From: Prochlorococcus sp. AG-347-I21
Lineage (GTDB): Bacteria > Cyanobacteriota > Cyanobacteriia > PCC-6307 > Cyanobiaceae
Length of the DNA: 64,000 nt
Direction of reading: 5' to 3'
Assembly (NCBI GenBank): GCA_003279055.1
Contig: QCBP01000004.1
Location: 1-64,000 of the forward strand
Shown: in pieces, positions 22,257-31,009 of the stretch
Position numbering within the stretch: the first letter of the stretch is position 1
Layout: each line of letters opens with the position of its first letter
Position numbers and translations under genes: made by a program
Notes under the pieces: generated by a model
What the model was told of the DNA's origin: nothing
The model's input: only the letters and a program-made list of their open reading frames with translations
The model's database searches: none

Positions 22257-22607
22257 ATGTTACGTTCAATCTTTGCAGGGTTATTTGCAATAGTTTTAAC
22301 TCTAGGTCTAGGTATTTCATCAGTTTCAGCTAAGACTGTTGAAGTAAAACTTGGAACAGATGCTGGAATGCTTGCATTTGAACCAAGTACAGTAACCATT
22401 AGTGCTGGTGATACAGTTAAATTCGTCAATAATAAACTTGCCCCTCACAATGCTGTCTTTGATGGGCATGAGGAATTAAGTCATGCGGACTTAGCTTTTG
22501 CTCCAGGAGAGTCTTGGGAAGAAACATTTGATACTGCTGGAACTTATGATTACTATTGTGAGCCACACAGAGGCGCTGGAATGGTAGGTAAAGTTATTGT
22601 TGAATAA
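22257..22607 (+). CDS. petE: Plastocyanin
   Basis: Blue-copper electron carrier between cytochrome b6f and photosystem I in the thylakoid lumen. The 116-residue precursor has a signal peptide (about 1-25, ending SSVSA) and a mature part beginning [10 protein letters not shown]. All four copper ligands are present: His64 in APHNAVF, and Cys101, His104 and Met109 in CEPHRGAGM. The ATG follows a 59-base leader after the epimerase gene. It is probably monocistronic and highly expressed. Confidence 0.97.
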   Translation: MLRSIFAGLFAIVLTLGLGISSVSAKTVEVKLGTDAGMLAFEPSTVTISAGDTVKFVNNKLAPHNAVFDGHEELSHADLAFAPGESWEETFDTAGTYDYYCEPHRGAGMVGKVIVE

Positions 22608-22674
22608 ATCTTTTACATAGCTAAACATCCTTTTTGACTTAATATTTATTAAGGTCATATTCAAATTTTGATTG

Positions 22675-25257
22675 ATGAAAATAGTTCCAAGCGAATTCTC
22701 AAATTCTGCTTGGGACTGTTTTATTTTTGCCAAAGATATTGCTTATAAAAATTACCAACAAAACGTAGACTCTGATAATTTATTATTAGCTCTTATAAAA
22801 GAGGATAATATTACAAAAAATATTTTAAAAAAAAATAATGTAAATATAAATGATCTTGAGAGGGCAATAATTTCTTCATTAAATGCGAAGGCAAAAATGA
22901 AAAATAAACAAGATAATTTATATATTGGTGAGACTCTTCACAAAATATTCTTGAAGGCGAATGATATTAAAAATACTTTAAATGATGTAGTGATATCAAC
23001 AGAACACTTAGCTTACGGTTTCACTTATGATGATAATTATGGATTTCAAATTTTAAATCAAAAAGGTATTCCAGAATTTCTTAAAATTATAAAGAAAATG
23101 AAGTCAGATCCGGCAGTAAAAAATGAATTTAATAGTTATAGTACATCATTAGAAAAATATGGTATTGATTTAACTCAATCTGCACGAGATGGGATTTTAG
23201 ACCCAGTTATTGGTAGGGATGAAGAGATTAGAAGAACAATTCAAATATTGAGTAGAAGAACAAAAAATAATCCAGTTCTTATTGGAGATCCTGGAGTTGG
23301 CAAAACAGCCATTGTAGAAGGGTTGGCTCAAAGAATTATTAATGGAGATGTACCTTCTGCGCTACAAGATAGGAAACTAATTTCGTTAGATATGGGTTCA
23401 CTTTTAGCTGGAGCAAAATATCGTGGAGAATTTGAAGAAAGAATAAAAAATATTCTAAAGAAAGTGAAAGAATCAGAGGGTAAGATTATTCTTTTTATTG
23501 ATGAAATTCATACGGTAGTTGGTGCAGGCGCTAGTGGAGGTTCTTTAGATGCAAGCAACCTATTAAAACCAATGCTTGCGAGAGGAGAACTTCGATGTAT
23601 TGGTGCTACAACTATTAATGAACATAAACAAAATATAGAAAAAGATCCTGCTTTAGAACGAAGATTTCAAAAGATAAAAGTTGATGCTCCTTCAATAAAT
23701 GATACTGTTTCAATTTTAAGAGGATTGAGAGAAAGATACGAAGTTCATCATAGTGTGAGAATTTCTGATAATGCTTTAGTTGCTGCTGCAACCCTTAGCG
23801 AAAGATATATTAACGATAGATTCCTTCCTGACAAAGCAATAGATCTAATAGATGAAGCAGCCTCAAGATTAAATATGGTCATAACTTCCAAACCTGAAGA
23901 AATTGATGAAATTGATCGAAAAGTTCTACAGTTTGAGATGGAAAAATTATCTTTAAAAAGAGAAACGGATGATTTTTCTATAGAAAGATTAAAAAAAATC
24001 AATAATGAACTTATATCCCTTAAAGATAAACAGGCAGAATTAGGCGCTCAATGGAAAAAAGAAAAAGATGAAATTGACGAGATTAGCACCATAAAAGAAG
24101 AAATTGAATCTGTTCAATTGCAAATAGATCAAGCCAAAAGGAGTTTTGATCTCAACAAAGCAGCAGAATTAGAATTTGGAACTTTAAATTCTTTGCAAAA
24201 AAAATTAAAAGAAAAAAGTGAGTCTCTAGTAAATTCCCAAAAAAATGGAGATAAAAGTCTTTTAAGACAAGAGGTAACTTTTGATGATATCGCAGAAGTT
24301 GTCTCAAAGTGGACTTCTATTCCAGTACAGAACTTAAACCAGTCAGAAAAAGATAAACTCTTGAGCCTCGAGTCAATCCTTAAAGAAAAAATTATTGGTC
24401 AAGATAGTGCGATTAGGGCTGTTGCAGATTCCATTAAGAGATCAAGGACTGGTCTAAATGATCCAAGCAAGCCATTAGCCAGTTTTCTCTTTTTAGGTCC
24501 AACTGGTGTTGGAAAAACAGAGCTAAGTAAAGTAACAGCCAAAATAATATTCGATTCAAATTCTTCAATTACAAGACTGGATATGTCTGAATATATGGAA
24601 AAGCATTCAGTGAGCAAAATTATAGGTGCACCTCCTGGATATTTAGGTTTCGAATCAGGCGGTCAACTAACTGAAGCTATACGCAAAAATCCTTATTCCT
24701 TAATACTCCTAGATGAAATAGAGAAAGCTCACAAAGATATTTTAGATATTCTCTTACAGGTTCTTGACGATGGAATAATTACTGATGGTCAAGGTCGTAC
24801 AATCAATTTCAAAAATTCAATCATTGTTCTCACAAGTAATTTAGGAAGTCAATCAATTAATGATTTATCAGTTAGAAAAGAAGATACAAATGAAATTAAA
24901 AAAGTTGTAGATAATGAAATTAAAAAATTTTTCAAGCCTGAGTTTTTAAATCGACTTGATGAAATTGTTATTTTTAATAATTTAGAATTAAATGACATAA
25001 AAGAAATTGCAAAAATACAGCTTCAACATTTAGAAAAAAGACTTAACAAAAAAAACTTAAAATTCAAAATTACGGATGAAGCAATTAACCAACTTGTCGA
25101 AAATAGTTTCGATCATGCCTATGGTGCAAGGCCTTTAAAAAGAATTATTCAAAAACAAATTGAGACAAAAATTTCAAATAATATATTGAATAATAATTAC
25201 CTTAATAAAGACGAGATTAATATTTATCTGGTTAATGGAGAGATAAAAGTTGATTAA
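22675..25257 (+). CDS. clpB: ClpB-type AAA+ disaggregase
   Basis: Hexameric ATP-driven protein disaggregase/chaperone. An N-terminal Clp_N repeat region (about 5-150) precedes the first AAA+ module with Walker [10 protein letters not shown] near residue 204. A charged coiled-coil middle domain (about 395-530) follows, then the second AAA+ module with GPTGVGKTE near 608, and a C-terminal ClpB_D2-small domain. The long middle domain argues for ClpB rather than ClpC or ClpA. The ATG at 22675 is preferred over a TTG 3 bases upstream. The N-domain diverges from standard ClpB, so it may be the second, non-heat-shock cyanobacterial ClpB paralogue (ClpB2-like). Confidence 0.88.
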   Translation: MKIVPSEFSNSAWDCFIFAKDIAYKNYQQNVDSDNLLLALIKEDNITKNILKKNNVNINDLERAIISSLNAKAKMKNKQDNLYIGETLHKIFLKANDIKNTLNDVVISTEHLAYGFTYDDNYGFQILNQKGIPEFLKIIKKMKSDPAVKNEFNSYSTSLEKYGIDLTQSARDGILDPVIGRDEEIRRTIQILSRRTKNNPVLIGDPGVGKTAIVEGLAQRIINGDVPSALQDRKLISLDMGSLLAGAKYRGEFEERIKNILKKVKESEGKIILFIDEIHTVVGAGASGGSLDASNLLKPMLARGELRCIGATTINEHKQNIEKDPALERRFQKIKVDAPSINDTVSILRGLRERYEVHHSVRISDNALVAAATLSERYINDRFLPDKAIDLIDEAASRLNMVITSKPEEIDEIDRKVLQFEMEKLSLKRETDDFSIERLKKINNELISLKDKQAELGAQWKKEKDEIDEISTIKEEIESVQLQIDQAKRSFDLNKAAELEFGTLNSLQKKLKEKSESLVNSQKNGDKSLLRQEVTFDDIAEVVSKWTSIPVQNLNQSEKDKLLSLESILKEKIIGQDSAIRAVADSIKRSRTGLNDPSKPLASFLFLGPTGVGKTELSKVTAKIIFDSNSSITRLDMSEYMEKHSVSKIIGAPPGYLGFESGGQLTEAIRKNPYSLILLDEIEKAHKDILDILLQVLDDGIITDGQGRTINFKNSIIVLTSNLGSQSINDLSVRKEDTNEIKKVVDNEIKKFFKPEFLNRLDEIVIFNNLELNDIKEIAKIQLQHLEKRLNKKNLKFKITDEAINQLVENSFDHAYGARPLKRIIQKQIETKISNNILNNNYLNKDEINIYLVNGEIKVD

Positions 25258-25305
25258 ATATCTAATTAAAGAATCCTATATGACTTTAAAATTAAAAACT
25301 TTAAT

Positions 25306-25776
25306 CTAAGATTTGAACCAATCAGGAATTTCCTCATAACTTGCTTTATTCGATTTATTTTCTTTAGATTCTGTTTTCCAACAACATGTTCTGCCCTTAT
25401 CCTTATCCTGTAAGTATTCATTAGCCCATCTCCAAATTAATTCAGAGGTGAACTCCATTCCCACATTATCCATAATTCTCAGATCTAAAGCATCTAAGTC
25501 ATGTAATTTTTCCCAGTAATTCAGTAAAGGGTCATCTTTATTTATTAGAAAAGTATGGTCAAATTGCTCCTTTAATCTATTTTCTAGGGGCTTTAGACTT
25601 GAAAAATCCACAACAAAACCATTTAGGTCTAATTTTTTTGCAGTGAACCAAAAAGTGAATGATCTTGAATATCCATGCACAAATCTGCAGTGGCCTTCAT
25701 GGCGCCATTGCCTATGTGAACAGGGAAAATCCTCGTAACTTTTACTGCATGAAAATTTTAGAGAATGAAGATACAT
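25306..25776 (-). CDS. 6-pyruvoyl-tetrahydropterin synthase / QueD-like protein
   Basis: A member of the 6-carboxytetrahydropterin synthase fold family. The N-terminal metal/catalytic region reads CSHRQWRHEGHCRFVHGYS (residues 19-37). A cysteine and several histidines are present, but the usual HGH of QueD is HGY here. VVDFSSLK and DHTFL match conserved family strands. The C-terminus is extended and Lys/Ser-rich. The ATG at 25776 is chosen over a TTG codon directly before it. It is convergent with clpB and divergent from hisIE across 63 bases. It may act in queuosine or pterin metabolism, but the altered metal site makes the activity uncertain. Confidence 0.7.
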   Translation of the reverse strand: MYLHSLKFSCSKSYEDFPCSHRQWRHEGHCRFVHGYSRSFTFWFTAKKLDLNGFVVDFSSLKPLENRLKEQFDHTFLINKDDPLLNYWEKLHDLDALDLRIMDNVGMEFTSELIWRWANEYLQDKDKGRTCCWKTESKENKSNKASYEEIPDWFKS

Positions 25777-25839
25777 CAATTAACTGTTAGGATAATTCTT
25801 GATAAGACATAATGAATAGGATTTAACATAACAAACATA

Positions 25840-26499
25840 ATGACTTATTCAAAAAATTTTTCGATAGAAGATCTACACTTTGATAATTATGGTTTAATCC
25901 CTGCAATAGCACAAGATTGGCTCGACGGATCGATTCTTATGCTTGCTTGGATGAATAAAGAATCATTAACAATGACTCTTGAGACAAAAAACGTTCATTA
26001 CTGGAGTAGATCTAGATCCGAAATCTGGAGAAAAGGAGCTACGAGTGGAAGTACCCAAATACTTAAGGAGATAAGATTCGACTGCGATAATGATGCCCTA
26101 ATACTTTTAATTGAACAAAATGGTTCAGGTGCATGTCACACTGGGGAAAAAAGTTGTTTTTTCAACGAAATCCAAATCAATCAAAATGATAAAAAAGAGA
26201 AAAAAACAACTCCCTTCTCAAATATTTGCTCTGAATTATTTAATACAATTAACGAAAGATCAATAAATCCTTCAGAAAAAAGTTACACAAATCATTTATT
26301 AACAAAAGGCAGTAATACTATTTTGAAAAAAATAGGAGAGGAATCTGCAGAATTTATAATGGCTTGTAAAGATAATGATAAAAATTCAATCTCAAATGAA
26401 GCTGCTGATTTAATTTATCATTTGCAAGTAGCCCTTATGCATAAGGGAGTTGAGTGGAGAGATGTACTTGCTGTTCTAGAATCAAGAAGAGGAAATTAA
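25840..26499 (+). CDS. hisI: Bifunctional phosphoribosyl-AMP cyclohydrolase / phosphoribosyl-ATP pyrophosphatase
   Basis: Fused HisI-HisE enzyme that catalyses the second and third steps of histidine synthesis. The N-terminal cyclohydrolase part (about 1-112) has AWMNKESL and the metal-binding cysteine motif GACHTGEKSCF. The C-terminal pyrophosphatase part (about 125-219) carries KKIGEESAEFIMACKD and AADLIYHLQVALMHKGVEW. The length of 219 residues is normal for the fusion. hisG is elsewhere in the window, so his genes are dispersed. Confidence 0.96.
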   Translation: MTYSKNFSIEDLHFDNYGLIPAIAQDWLDGSILMLAWMNKESLTMTLETKNVHYWSRSRSEIWRKGATSGSTQILKEIRFDCDNDALILLIEQNGSGACHTGEKSCFFNEIQINQNDKKEKKTTPFSNICSELFNTINERSINPSEKSYTNHLLTKGSNTILKKIGEESAEFIMACKDNDKNSISNEAADLIYHLQVALMHKGVEWRDVLAVLESRRGN

Positions 26500-26567
26500 A
26501 TAATGAAAATATTTGATTTAATGATTCAAATTTTGACTAAAAATATAAATTAAATACCTAATGATTA

Positions 26568-26592
26568 TTAATTAATTATTAATTAATTATTA
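26568..26592. repeat. Tandem 11-bp AT repeat upstream of sigma factor gene
   Basis: The 11-mer TTAATTAATTA occurs twice in tandem (26568-26578, 26579-26589) followed by a partial third copy, within the 154-base space before the sigma factor gene. The unit is near the helical repeat and wholly A/T, so it could give curved DNA or act as an UP-like element. No coding sequence was seen in this space. Function is inferred only. Confidence 0.6.
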
Positions 26593-26653
26593 CATGTATG
26601 GCTTATTGCCGAATTAACTATAAGTTAAATGTATAAAAACAAAGAGGTAAATC

Positions 26654-27583
26654 GTGAGTTCATTAAGCGATTTTCTTGGGGAAATAGGTCGTCATCAACT
26701 TTTGACTCCGGAGAGAGAACTCACCATGGGCAGAAAAGTCCAAGAAATGGTGGTACTTATCAATAGATGTCAAGAAGCTGGAGGGAAAGGGGCTGCTTGT
26801 GAATATTCCGAAGCTGAGAAGAAAAAGATAAAAATTGGTGAAAGAGCTAAAAATGAAATGATAACTGCAAACTTAAGATTAGTTGTCAATCTTGCCAAGA
26901 GATACCAAGGCAAAGGACTTGAATTGCTAGACTTGATTCAAGAGGGGACATTAGGCCTTACAAGGGCTGTAGAAAAATATGATCCCTCGAGAGGACATAG
27001 ATTTTCCACCTATGCTTATTGGTGGATCAGGCAAGGATTAAACAGAGCATTATCAACTCAAAGTAGAACTATAAGGATACCTGTTAACATCAATGAAAAA
27101 CTTACGAAATTAAGATCAGCAAAATCTAAGCTTATGCAACTAAAGGGTATTGCACCCACTAGTGATGCGCTTGCAGAAGAAATGAAAGTATCTAAGGAGG
27201 AAATTGATGAGCTCCTTTCTTGTGAATTGAGAAGCATTACTGTAAGCCTCCAAGGTACTGTCAAATCAAAGTCTGATCCATCTGAGCTCGTTGATATTCT
27301 TCCTAGTGATGAAACTCCTCCAATGGAATTGGCAGAATTAGCCGAAAGAACAGCCTCTGCATGGAAATTATTAGATAAAGCAAATTTAACTGAAAAAGAA
27401 AGAAAGATAGTAAGCCTAAGATTTGGTTTAGACGGCTCCAATGAATGGAGAACTTTAGCTGAAGTGGCAAGACATATGAGTTGTAGCAGGGAATATTGCA
27501 GGCAAGTCGTTCAACGTGCCTTAAGAAAACTTAGAAAAGCAGGAATACAGAATGGACTAGTTGATAGTATTAGCCAAAAATAG
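26654..27583 (+). CDS. Group 2 (type II) sigma-70 factor
   Basis: RNA polymerase sigma factor of the SigB/SigC/SigD-like non-essential class. The 309-residue protein has region 1.2/2.1 at the N-terminus and the region 2 core [30 protein letters not shown]. The 2.3-2.4 segment with [14 protein letters not shown] is for -10 recognition, and region 4.2 has a helix-turn-helix in [20 protein letters not shown]. There is no long region 1.1, unlike RpoD. It starts with GTG after an AGAGG Shine-Dalgarno about 7 bases upstream. Which group 2 subtype it is cannot be settled without a tree. Confidence 0.92.
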   Translation: MSSLSDFLGEIGRHQLLTPERELTMGRKVQEMVVLINRCQEAGGKGAACEYSEAEKKKIKIGERAKNEMITANLRLVVNLAKRYQGKGLELLDLIQEGTLGLTRAVEKYDPSRGHRFSTYAYWWIRQGLNRALSTQSRTIRIPVNINEKLTKLRSAKSKLMQLKGIAPTSDALAEEMKVSKEEIDELLSCELRSITVSLQGTVKSKSDPSELVDILPSDETPPMELAELAERTASAWKLLDKANLTEKERKIVSLRFGLDGSNEWRTLAEVARHMSCSREYCRQVVQRALRKLRKAGIQNGLVDSISQK

Positions 27584-27613
27584 TATTAAAAAATCTAAAT
27601 TCCATAAATAAGG

Positions 27614-27982
27614 ATGACAGAGAGTTACAAAAACAAAGAAAAAATTTATGAAGCTGAAGTTTTAGAAAGTTCAACATTTGATGAAAATATTATCATCAAG
27701 ATTCTTATTAAAGCAGGAAGAACAATTGCTAAGCCTGCGTTAGAAGTTTTGGAGATGGCTATAGATCCTTTAACTCCACCACAAGTAAGAGTTTCCTTGA
27801 TGGCTGCCCTAGCTTATTTAATTATGCCATTTGACCTTTTCCCTGACTTTATGCCATTAGTTGGTTTTAGTGATGATTTTGTCGCCCTAACAGCAGTACT
27901 TAGTATATGGAGCAAATATATGACTCCTTCAATAAGAGCGAGAGCAGAGAGCAAGCTTAATAAATTATTCCCTTTTTATTAA
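27614..27982 (+). CDS. YkvA/DUF1232 family membrane-associated protein
   Basis: A 122-residue protein with the DUF1232 core SLMAALAYLIMPFDLFPDFMPLVGFSDD, written here as overlapping short motifs: ALAYLIMPFDLFPD and GFSDDFVALTAVL. The family often carries one or two hydrophobic helices and has no firm function. The ATG follows an AAGG motif and lies 30 bases after the sigma factor stop. The next gene's ATG follows directly after its TAA, so the three genes may be co-transcribed. Confidence 0.85.
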   Translation: MTESYKNKEKIYEAEVLESSTFDENIIIKILIKAGRTIAKPALEVLEMAIDPLTPPQVRVSLMAALAYLIMPFDLFPDFMPLVGFSDDFVALTAVLSIWSKYMTPSIRARAESKLNKLFPFY

Positions 27983-28303
27983 ATGAGTAAATTATCTCAG
28001 CAAGAAGAAAAAGAACTCATTTCCTTCATTAAGGATTGGTTGAAATCTCATGGATTTAACCAAAAAGATTTAGCAAATGAATTAAATATTAAATCGAGCA
28101 GAACCTCTGAGATAATTCTCAAAATTAAAGAATTATATAAAAAAGGCGGTATTTTCAACATTGCAAAAAATCTTATAGAGATTGAACAAAATTGGTTAAA
28201 CAATATCAAAAAAGATTATCTAGAGACAAAACAAACACCACCTTATAATCAATTAGATATCGACTCTTTAGTAAATCAGATTAATCAAGACACTAGTAAA
28301 TAA
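27983..28303 (+). CDS. Small protein with predicted helix-turn-helix
   Basis: A 106-residue protein that I do not recognise by name. The segment LKSHGFNQKDLANELNIKSSRTSEIILKIKELY (read as FNQKDLANELNI followed by SSRTSEIILKI, about 25-52) has the spacing of an XRE-like helix-turn-helix. The remainder is helical and charged. It begins immediately after the DUF1232 stop, so translational coupling is likely. Its closeness to a sigma factor makes a transcriptional role plausible but unproven. Confidence 0.65.
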   Translation: MSKLSQQEEKELISFIKDWLKSHGFNQKDLANELNIKSSRTSEIILKIKELYKKGGIFNIAKNLIEIEQNWLNNIKKDYLETKQTPPYNQLDIDSLVNQINQDTSK

Positions 28304-28532
28304 ATATTTAATAAAACATTCTATTTTAATAAGAAATAATCTTCTAACTTAATAAGGAGACTTTAAAGAAATATATCACTCTTAAAAACTAACCTTTTTA
28401 TAAAAAATATCGCTGTAATTTTTTACATCATCAAAAATTAAATTATTAATATGGAATATTTTTATCAATTTTCTTTTAAATAAATTTACTTTTTTAAATA
28501 AAATAAAATACTAAAGATATTATAAATTAGCT

Positions 28533-28802
28533 TTAAAAAGCTTGGTTCCAAGCATAAATTTCATAATTTATCCATATCCCTTTTTTCCAATATATATCTT
28601 CCTCAATCAAATCTCTTAATTGATTTTCATCATTAGCATTAAAAATTCCAAACAAATATTTTGTACATTTAGTTGGTCCTAAAGTAACTAAAATATCGCA
28701 ATCTTTTAACTTTTTAAGTCTATTAAGATGTTGTTCACGATATGATCTCCTTTTAATAATTGCATCTTCACAGTACTTTCCAAAAACTACAAACTTTTCC
28801 AT
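28533..28802 (-). CDS. YciI-like small protein
   Basis: An 89-residue protein starting MEKFVVFGKYCEDAI, with the YciI/ferredoxin-like fold pattern: a first strand, RRSYREQHLNRLKKL helix, LVTLGPT strand and a C-terminal FGIFNANDENQLRDLIEEDIY part. The family usually has a conserved His-Asp pair; the histidine in REQHL is present. The internal ATG at 28802 is preferred over an upstream start that would add a poorly conserved hydrophobic tail. It is isolated, with a 229-base, extremely AT-rich space on its downstream side and a 95-base divergent space to the AbrB-like gene. Confidence 0.65.
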   Translation of the reverse strand: MEKFVVFGKYCEDAIIKRRSYREQHLNRLKKLKDCDILVTLGPTKCTKYLFGIFNANDENQLRDLIEEDIYWKKGIWINYEIYAWNQAF

Positions 28803-28897
28803 TTTAAAAGATAAATAATAGAATAAATATATACTAAATAATTGCATATATTACACACAAATTGCTATCTTTTTAAGAAGAAGTCTTTTAATTAATT

Positions 28898-29254
28898 ATG
28901 CTCACTGGTAGTGATCTTCTTGCCAAAGTCAAAGAGCTTGGTGATGTTAGCAAGTCTGACCTTGTTCGAGCTTGTGGATATGTCTCCACCAAGAAAAATG
29001 GGGGTGAACGCCTTAATTTCACTTCATTTTATGAAGCACTACTAGAAGCAAAAGGAGTTAATCTTGGGGATTCTGGAGTCGCAGGTATTGGCAAAGGAGG
29101 AAGAAAGCTAAGTTATATAGCTAAAGTGCAAGGCAATGGAAATCTTTTGATTGGGAAAGCATACACAGCACTTTTAGATTTAAAAGCAGGTGATGAATTT
29201 GAAATTAAGCTTGGAAGAAAACAAATAAGATTATTACCCACTGAAGAATCTTAA
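28898..29254 (+). CDS. Cyanobacterial AbrB-like DNA-binding regulator
   Basis: A 118-residue protein of the CyAbrB family, global regulators of carbon/nitrogen balance in cyanobacteria. The N-terminal half begins MLTGSDLLAKVKEL and contains VRACGYVSTKKNGGERLNFTSF. The C-terminal swapped-hairpin-like DNA-binding part has GNLLIGKAYTALLDLKAGDEF and ends KLGRKQIRLL. It faces trpA tail to tail and diverges from the YciI-like gene. The regulated genes cannot be read from the sequence. Confidence 0.88.
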   Translation: MLTGSDLLAKVKELGDVSKSDLVRACGYVSTKKNGGERLNFTSFYEALLEAKGVNLGDSGVAGIGKGGRKLSYIAKVQGNGNLLIGKAYTALLDLKAGDEFEIKLGRKQIRLLPTEES

Positions 29255-29318
29255 AGATAAGTTTGAGGCTAAATTTTTAAATTCCTAAACTTTTTTTATC
29301 AATATATTCTCTTCTTAT

Positions 29319-30161
29319 TTAATTTTTTTGATCAGCGGCCAAACGCATATCCTTACAAAATTCACCAACATTATCAACGACATCTTTTTCACTTGAATTA
29401 GAAATTCGTTTTACAAATGCACTACCAATAATCACTCCATCTGCCCCCCACTCACGAACTCTATTAACATGTTCGGGAGTGGATATACCAAAACCAACAG
29501 CGATTGGAATAGTATTTACTTTTTTTAAGTTATCAATAAGATTTTCAACTCTATTTTCCATTTTGTTTCTCTCACCAGTAACACCTGTAACACTTACTAA
29601 ATAAGTAAACCCTTTTGTATGATTAGATATTTTTTTCATTCTTTCAAAAGGAGTAGTTGGAGCTACCAATAAAATCAAGTCCATAGAATGGTCACTAACT
29701 ATTTTAGAAAATTTAAAAGCTTCCTCTAAAGGGAGATCAGGAATTATTAGTCCAGAAACTCCAGCACTAGATGCCATTTCACAAAACTGTTCAAAGCCAA
29801 AACATAGTAAAGGATTTAAGTAAGAAAAAAGTATAATGGGGATATTTAATTTACCTTTTAATGACTCTAAAAGTGTAATTACTATTCTTGTATTAGTTCC
29901 TGACTTTAAAGCGCGAGAGGCCGCCACTTGAATAACAGGTCCGTCTGCAAGTGGGTCACTATATGGTATTCCTAATTCAATAAGGTCAGCTCCATTTTCT
30001 TGAAGCTTTAATAAAATCTCAGACGTTATTTCAATATTGGGGTCCCCAGCCATTATGAAAGGCATCAAAGCTAATTTTTGATGATTTTTTAACTCACGAA
30101 ACTTTTCATCTACCTTAGATAAAGATTCATTTTTAGTAATTTGCATTTTGTTATCTTTCAT
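29319..30161 (-). CDS. trpA: Tryptophan synthase alpha chain
   Basis: Cleaves indole-3-glycerol phosphate to indole, which is passed to TrpB. The 280-residue TIM barrel has the catalytic glutamate in DLIELGIPYSDPLADGP and the phosphate-binding region AVGFGIS and VIIGSAFV. Two in-frame ATG codons exist at the N-terminus (30161 and 15 bases further in). It is last in the reverse set ndhL-DUF3007-trpA, with gaps of 9 and 27 bases, an order I recall as common in cyanobacteria. trpB is not in the window. Confidence 0.96.
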   Translation of the reverse strand: MKDNKMQITKNESLSKVDEKFRELKNHQKLALMPFIMAGDPNIEITSEILLKLQENGADLIELGIPYSDPLADGPVIQVAASRALKSGTNTRIVITLLESLKGKLNIPIILFSYLNPLLCFGFEQFCEMASSAGVSGLIIPDLPLEEAFKFSKIVSDHSMDLILLVAPTTPFERMKKISNHTKGFTYLVSVTGVTGERNKMENRVENLIDNLKKVNTIPIAVGFGISTPEHVNRVREWGADGVIIGSAFVKRISNSSEKDVVDNVGEFCKDMRLAADQKN

Positions 30162-30188
30162 GATTTTTAGATTTTTTCTATTAAGAAT

Positions 30189-30509
30189 TTATTGATTTTT
30201 TTTTAAATCTTCCATTAGTTTTTGTTGCTCTTCCTTTGACAATTCATTAAATTTGGTTTCTAGTTTATCATTAACAACTTTCTCATACTCTTTTCTATAA
30301 CGCTTCCTTTGTTCCATAAAAGTCATTTTCCCATTTACAACTCTATAAACATAAGATGTTACCCAAGTAATAACCATCAGAATCAAGATACAACTTGATA
30401 GAGTAGTTGCTGTAGAATTATCGATACCAATTTGAGGTGCAAATTTATAACTAATTAACCCTATTAATGAAATAAATAATCCTATTTGTATAACTTTACC
30501 TTTTGTCAA
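30189..30509 (-). CDS. DUF3007 membrane protein
   Basis: A 106-residue protein conserved in cyanobacteria between ndhL and trpA. Two hydrophobic helices (about 5-24 and 38-57) are followed by a charged, Lys/Glu-rich C-terminal helix: FMEQRKRYRKEYEKVVNDKL. Adjacency to ndhL suggests an NDH-1 or thylakoid role, but this is inference from gene order. The length matches the family as I know it. Confidence 0.82.
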   Translation of the reverse strand: MTKGKVIQIGLFISLIGLISYKFAPQIGIDNSTATTLSSCILILMVITWVTSYVYRVVNGKMTFMEQRKRYRKEYEKVVNDKLETKFNELSKEEQQKLMEDLKKNQ

Positions 30510-30518
30510 TTATTTATC

Positions 30519-30746
30519 CTATCCACTTCCTTTTGGTCTAAGGTTTAAAAATGGAGAAAATAAAATTAAACCTGGAAAGAAAAGAAATACAAGGCCATAA
30601 ATTACTAATCTTTCAAATTTGCCCATAATATTCCATCTATTATTCATCCAGTAAAATAGTAATAATGGAATAACTAATAAATAAGTAGAAATAATTGAAA
30701 TATAAGCAATTAAAGTAGCGAATGAATTATTGAAAAAACTTTCCAT
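30519..30746 (-). CDS. ndhL: NAD(P)H-quinone oxidoreductase subunit L
   Basis: Small membrane subunit specific to cyanobacterial and plastid NDH-1. The 75-residue protein has two clear membrane helices (about 10-31 and 47-65). It contains the conserved YWMNNRWN motif between them, and its tail is [11 protein letters not shown]. The size is normal for NdhL. It is the first gene of the reverse operon with DUF3007 and trpA and lies just downstream of tRNA-Leu. Confidence 0.9.
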   Translation of the reverse strand: MESFFNNSFATLIAYISIISTYLLVIPLLLFYWMNNRWNIMGKFERLVIYGLVFLFFPGLILFSPFLNLRPKGSG

Positions 30747-30824
30747 TTTAATTTATGGTTGATTAGTTAAAACATAACAACTATTGGAAGTTATCGTCAG
30801 AACTAAAAATAAATGATTACATAA

Positions 30825-30910
30825 TGGGAGTGGGGGGACTTGAACCCCCACGAGCTAAATCGCTCGACGGATTTTAAGTCCGGCGCGTCTACCAATTCCG
30901 CCACACTCCC
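30825..30910 (-). tRNA. tRNA-Leu (anticodon UAA)
   Basis: The reverse strand folds as a class II tRNA. The acceptor stem is GGGAGTG paired with CACTCCC, the discriminator is A, and no CCA is encoded. The anticodon loop contains TAA in CTTAAAA. A long variable arm CGAGCG..CGCTCG-type stem and a T arm with GGTTCAAGT complete it. It has no intron at the anticodon, unlike the group I intron found in trnL-UAA of many other cyanobacteria. It sits between ndhL and pyrC. Confidence 0.96.
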
Positions 30911-31009
30911 GAAGGAATTTGCGCTATTTAATCGTAGCCGAAATCAACCCATTTAACCAAGAAAAATTGGAATATTTACACTTTTAATTCTTAGATTAAA
31001 TCTAATTTT

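Noticed and set aside
22637..22657. Hairpin between petE and clpB as a terminator
   Set aside because: The stem needs a bulge and has few GC pairs and no clean U-run.
28529..28542. AGCTTT-N2-AAAGCT hairpin at the end of the YciI-like gene
   Set aside because: Overlaps the last codons and the loop is only two bases; not a usable terminator.
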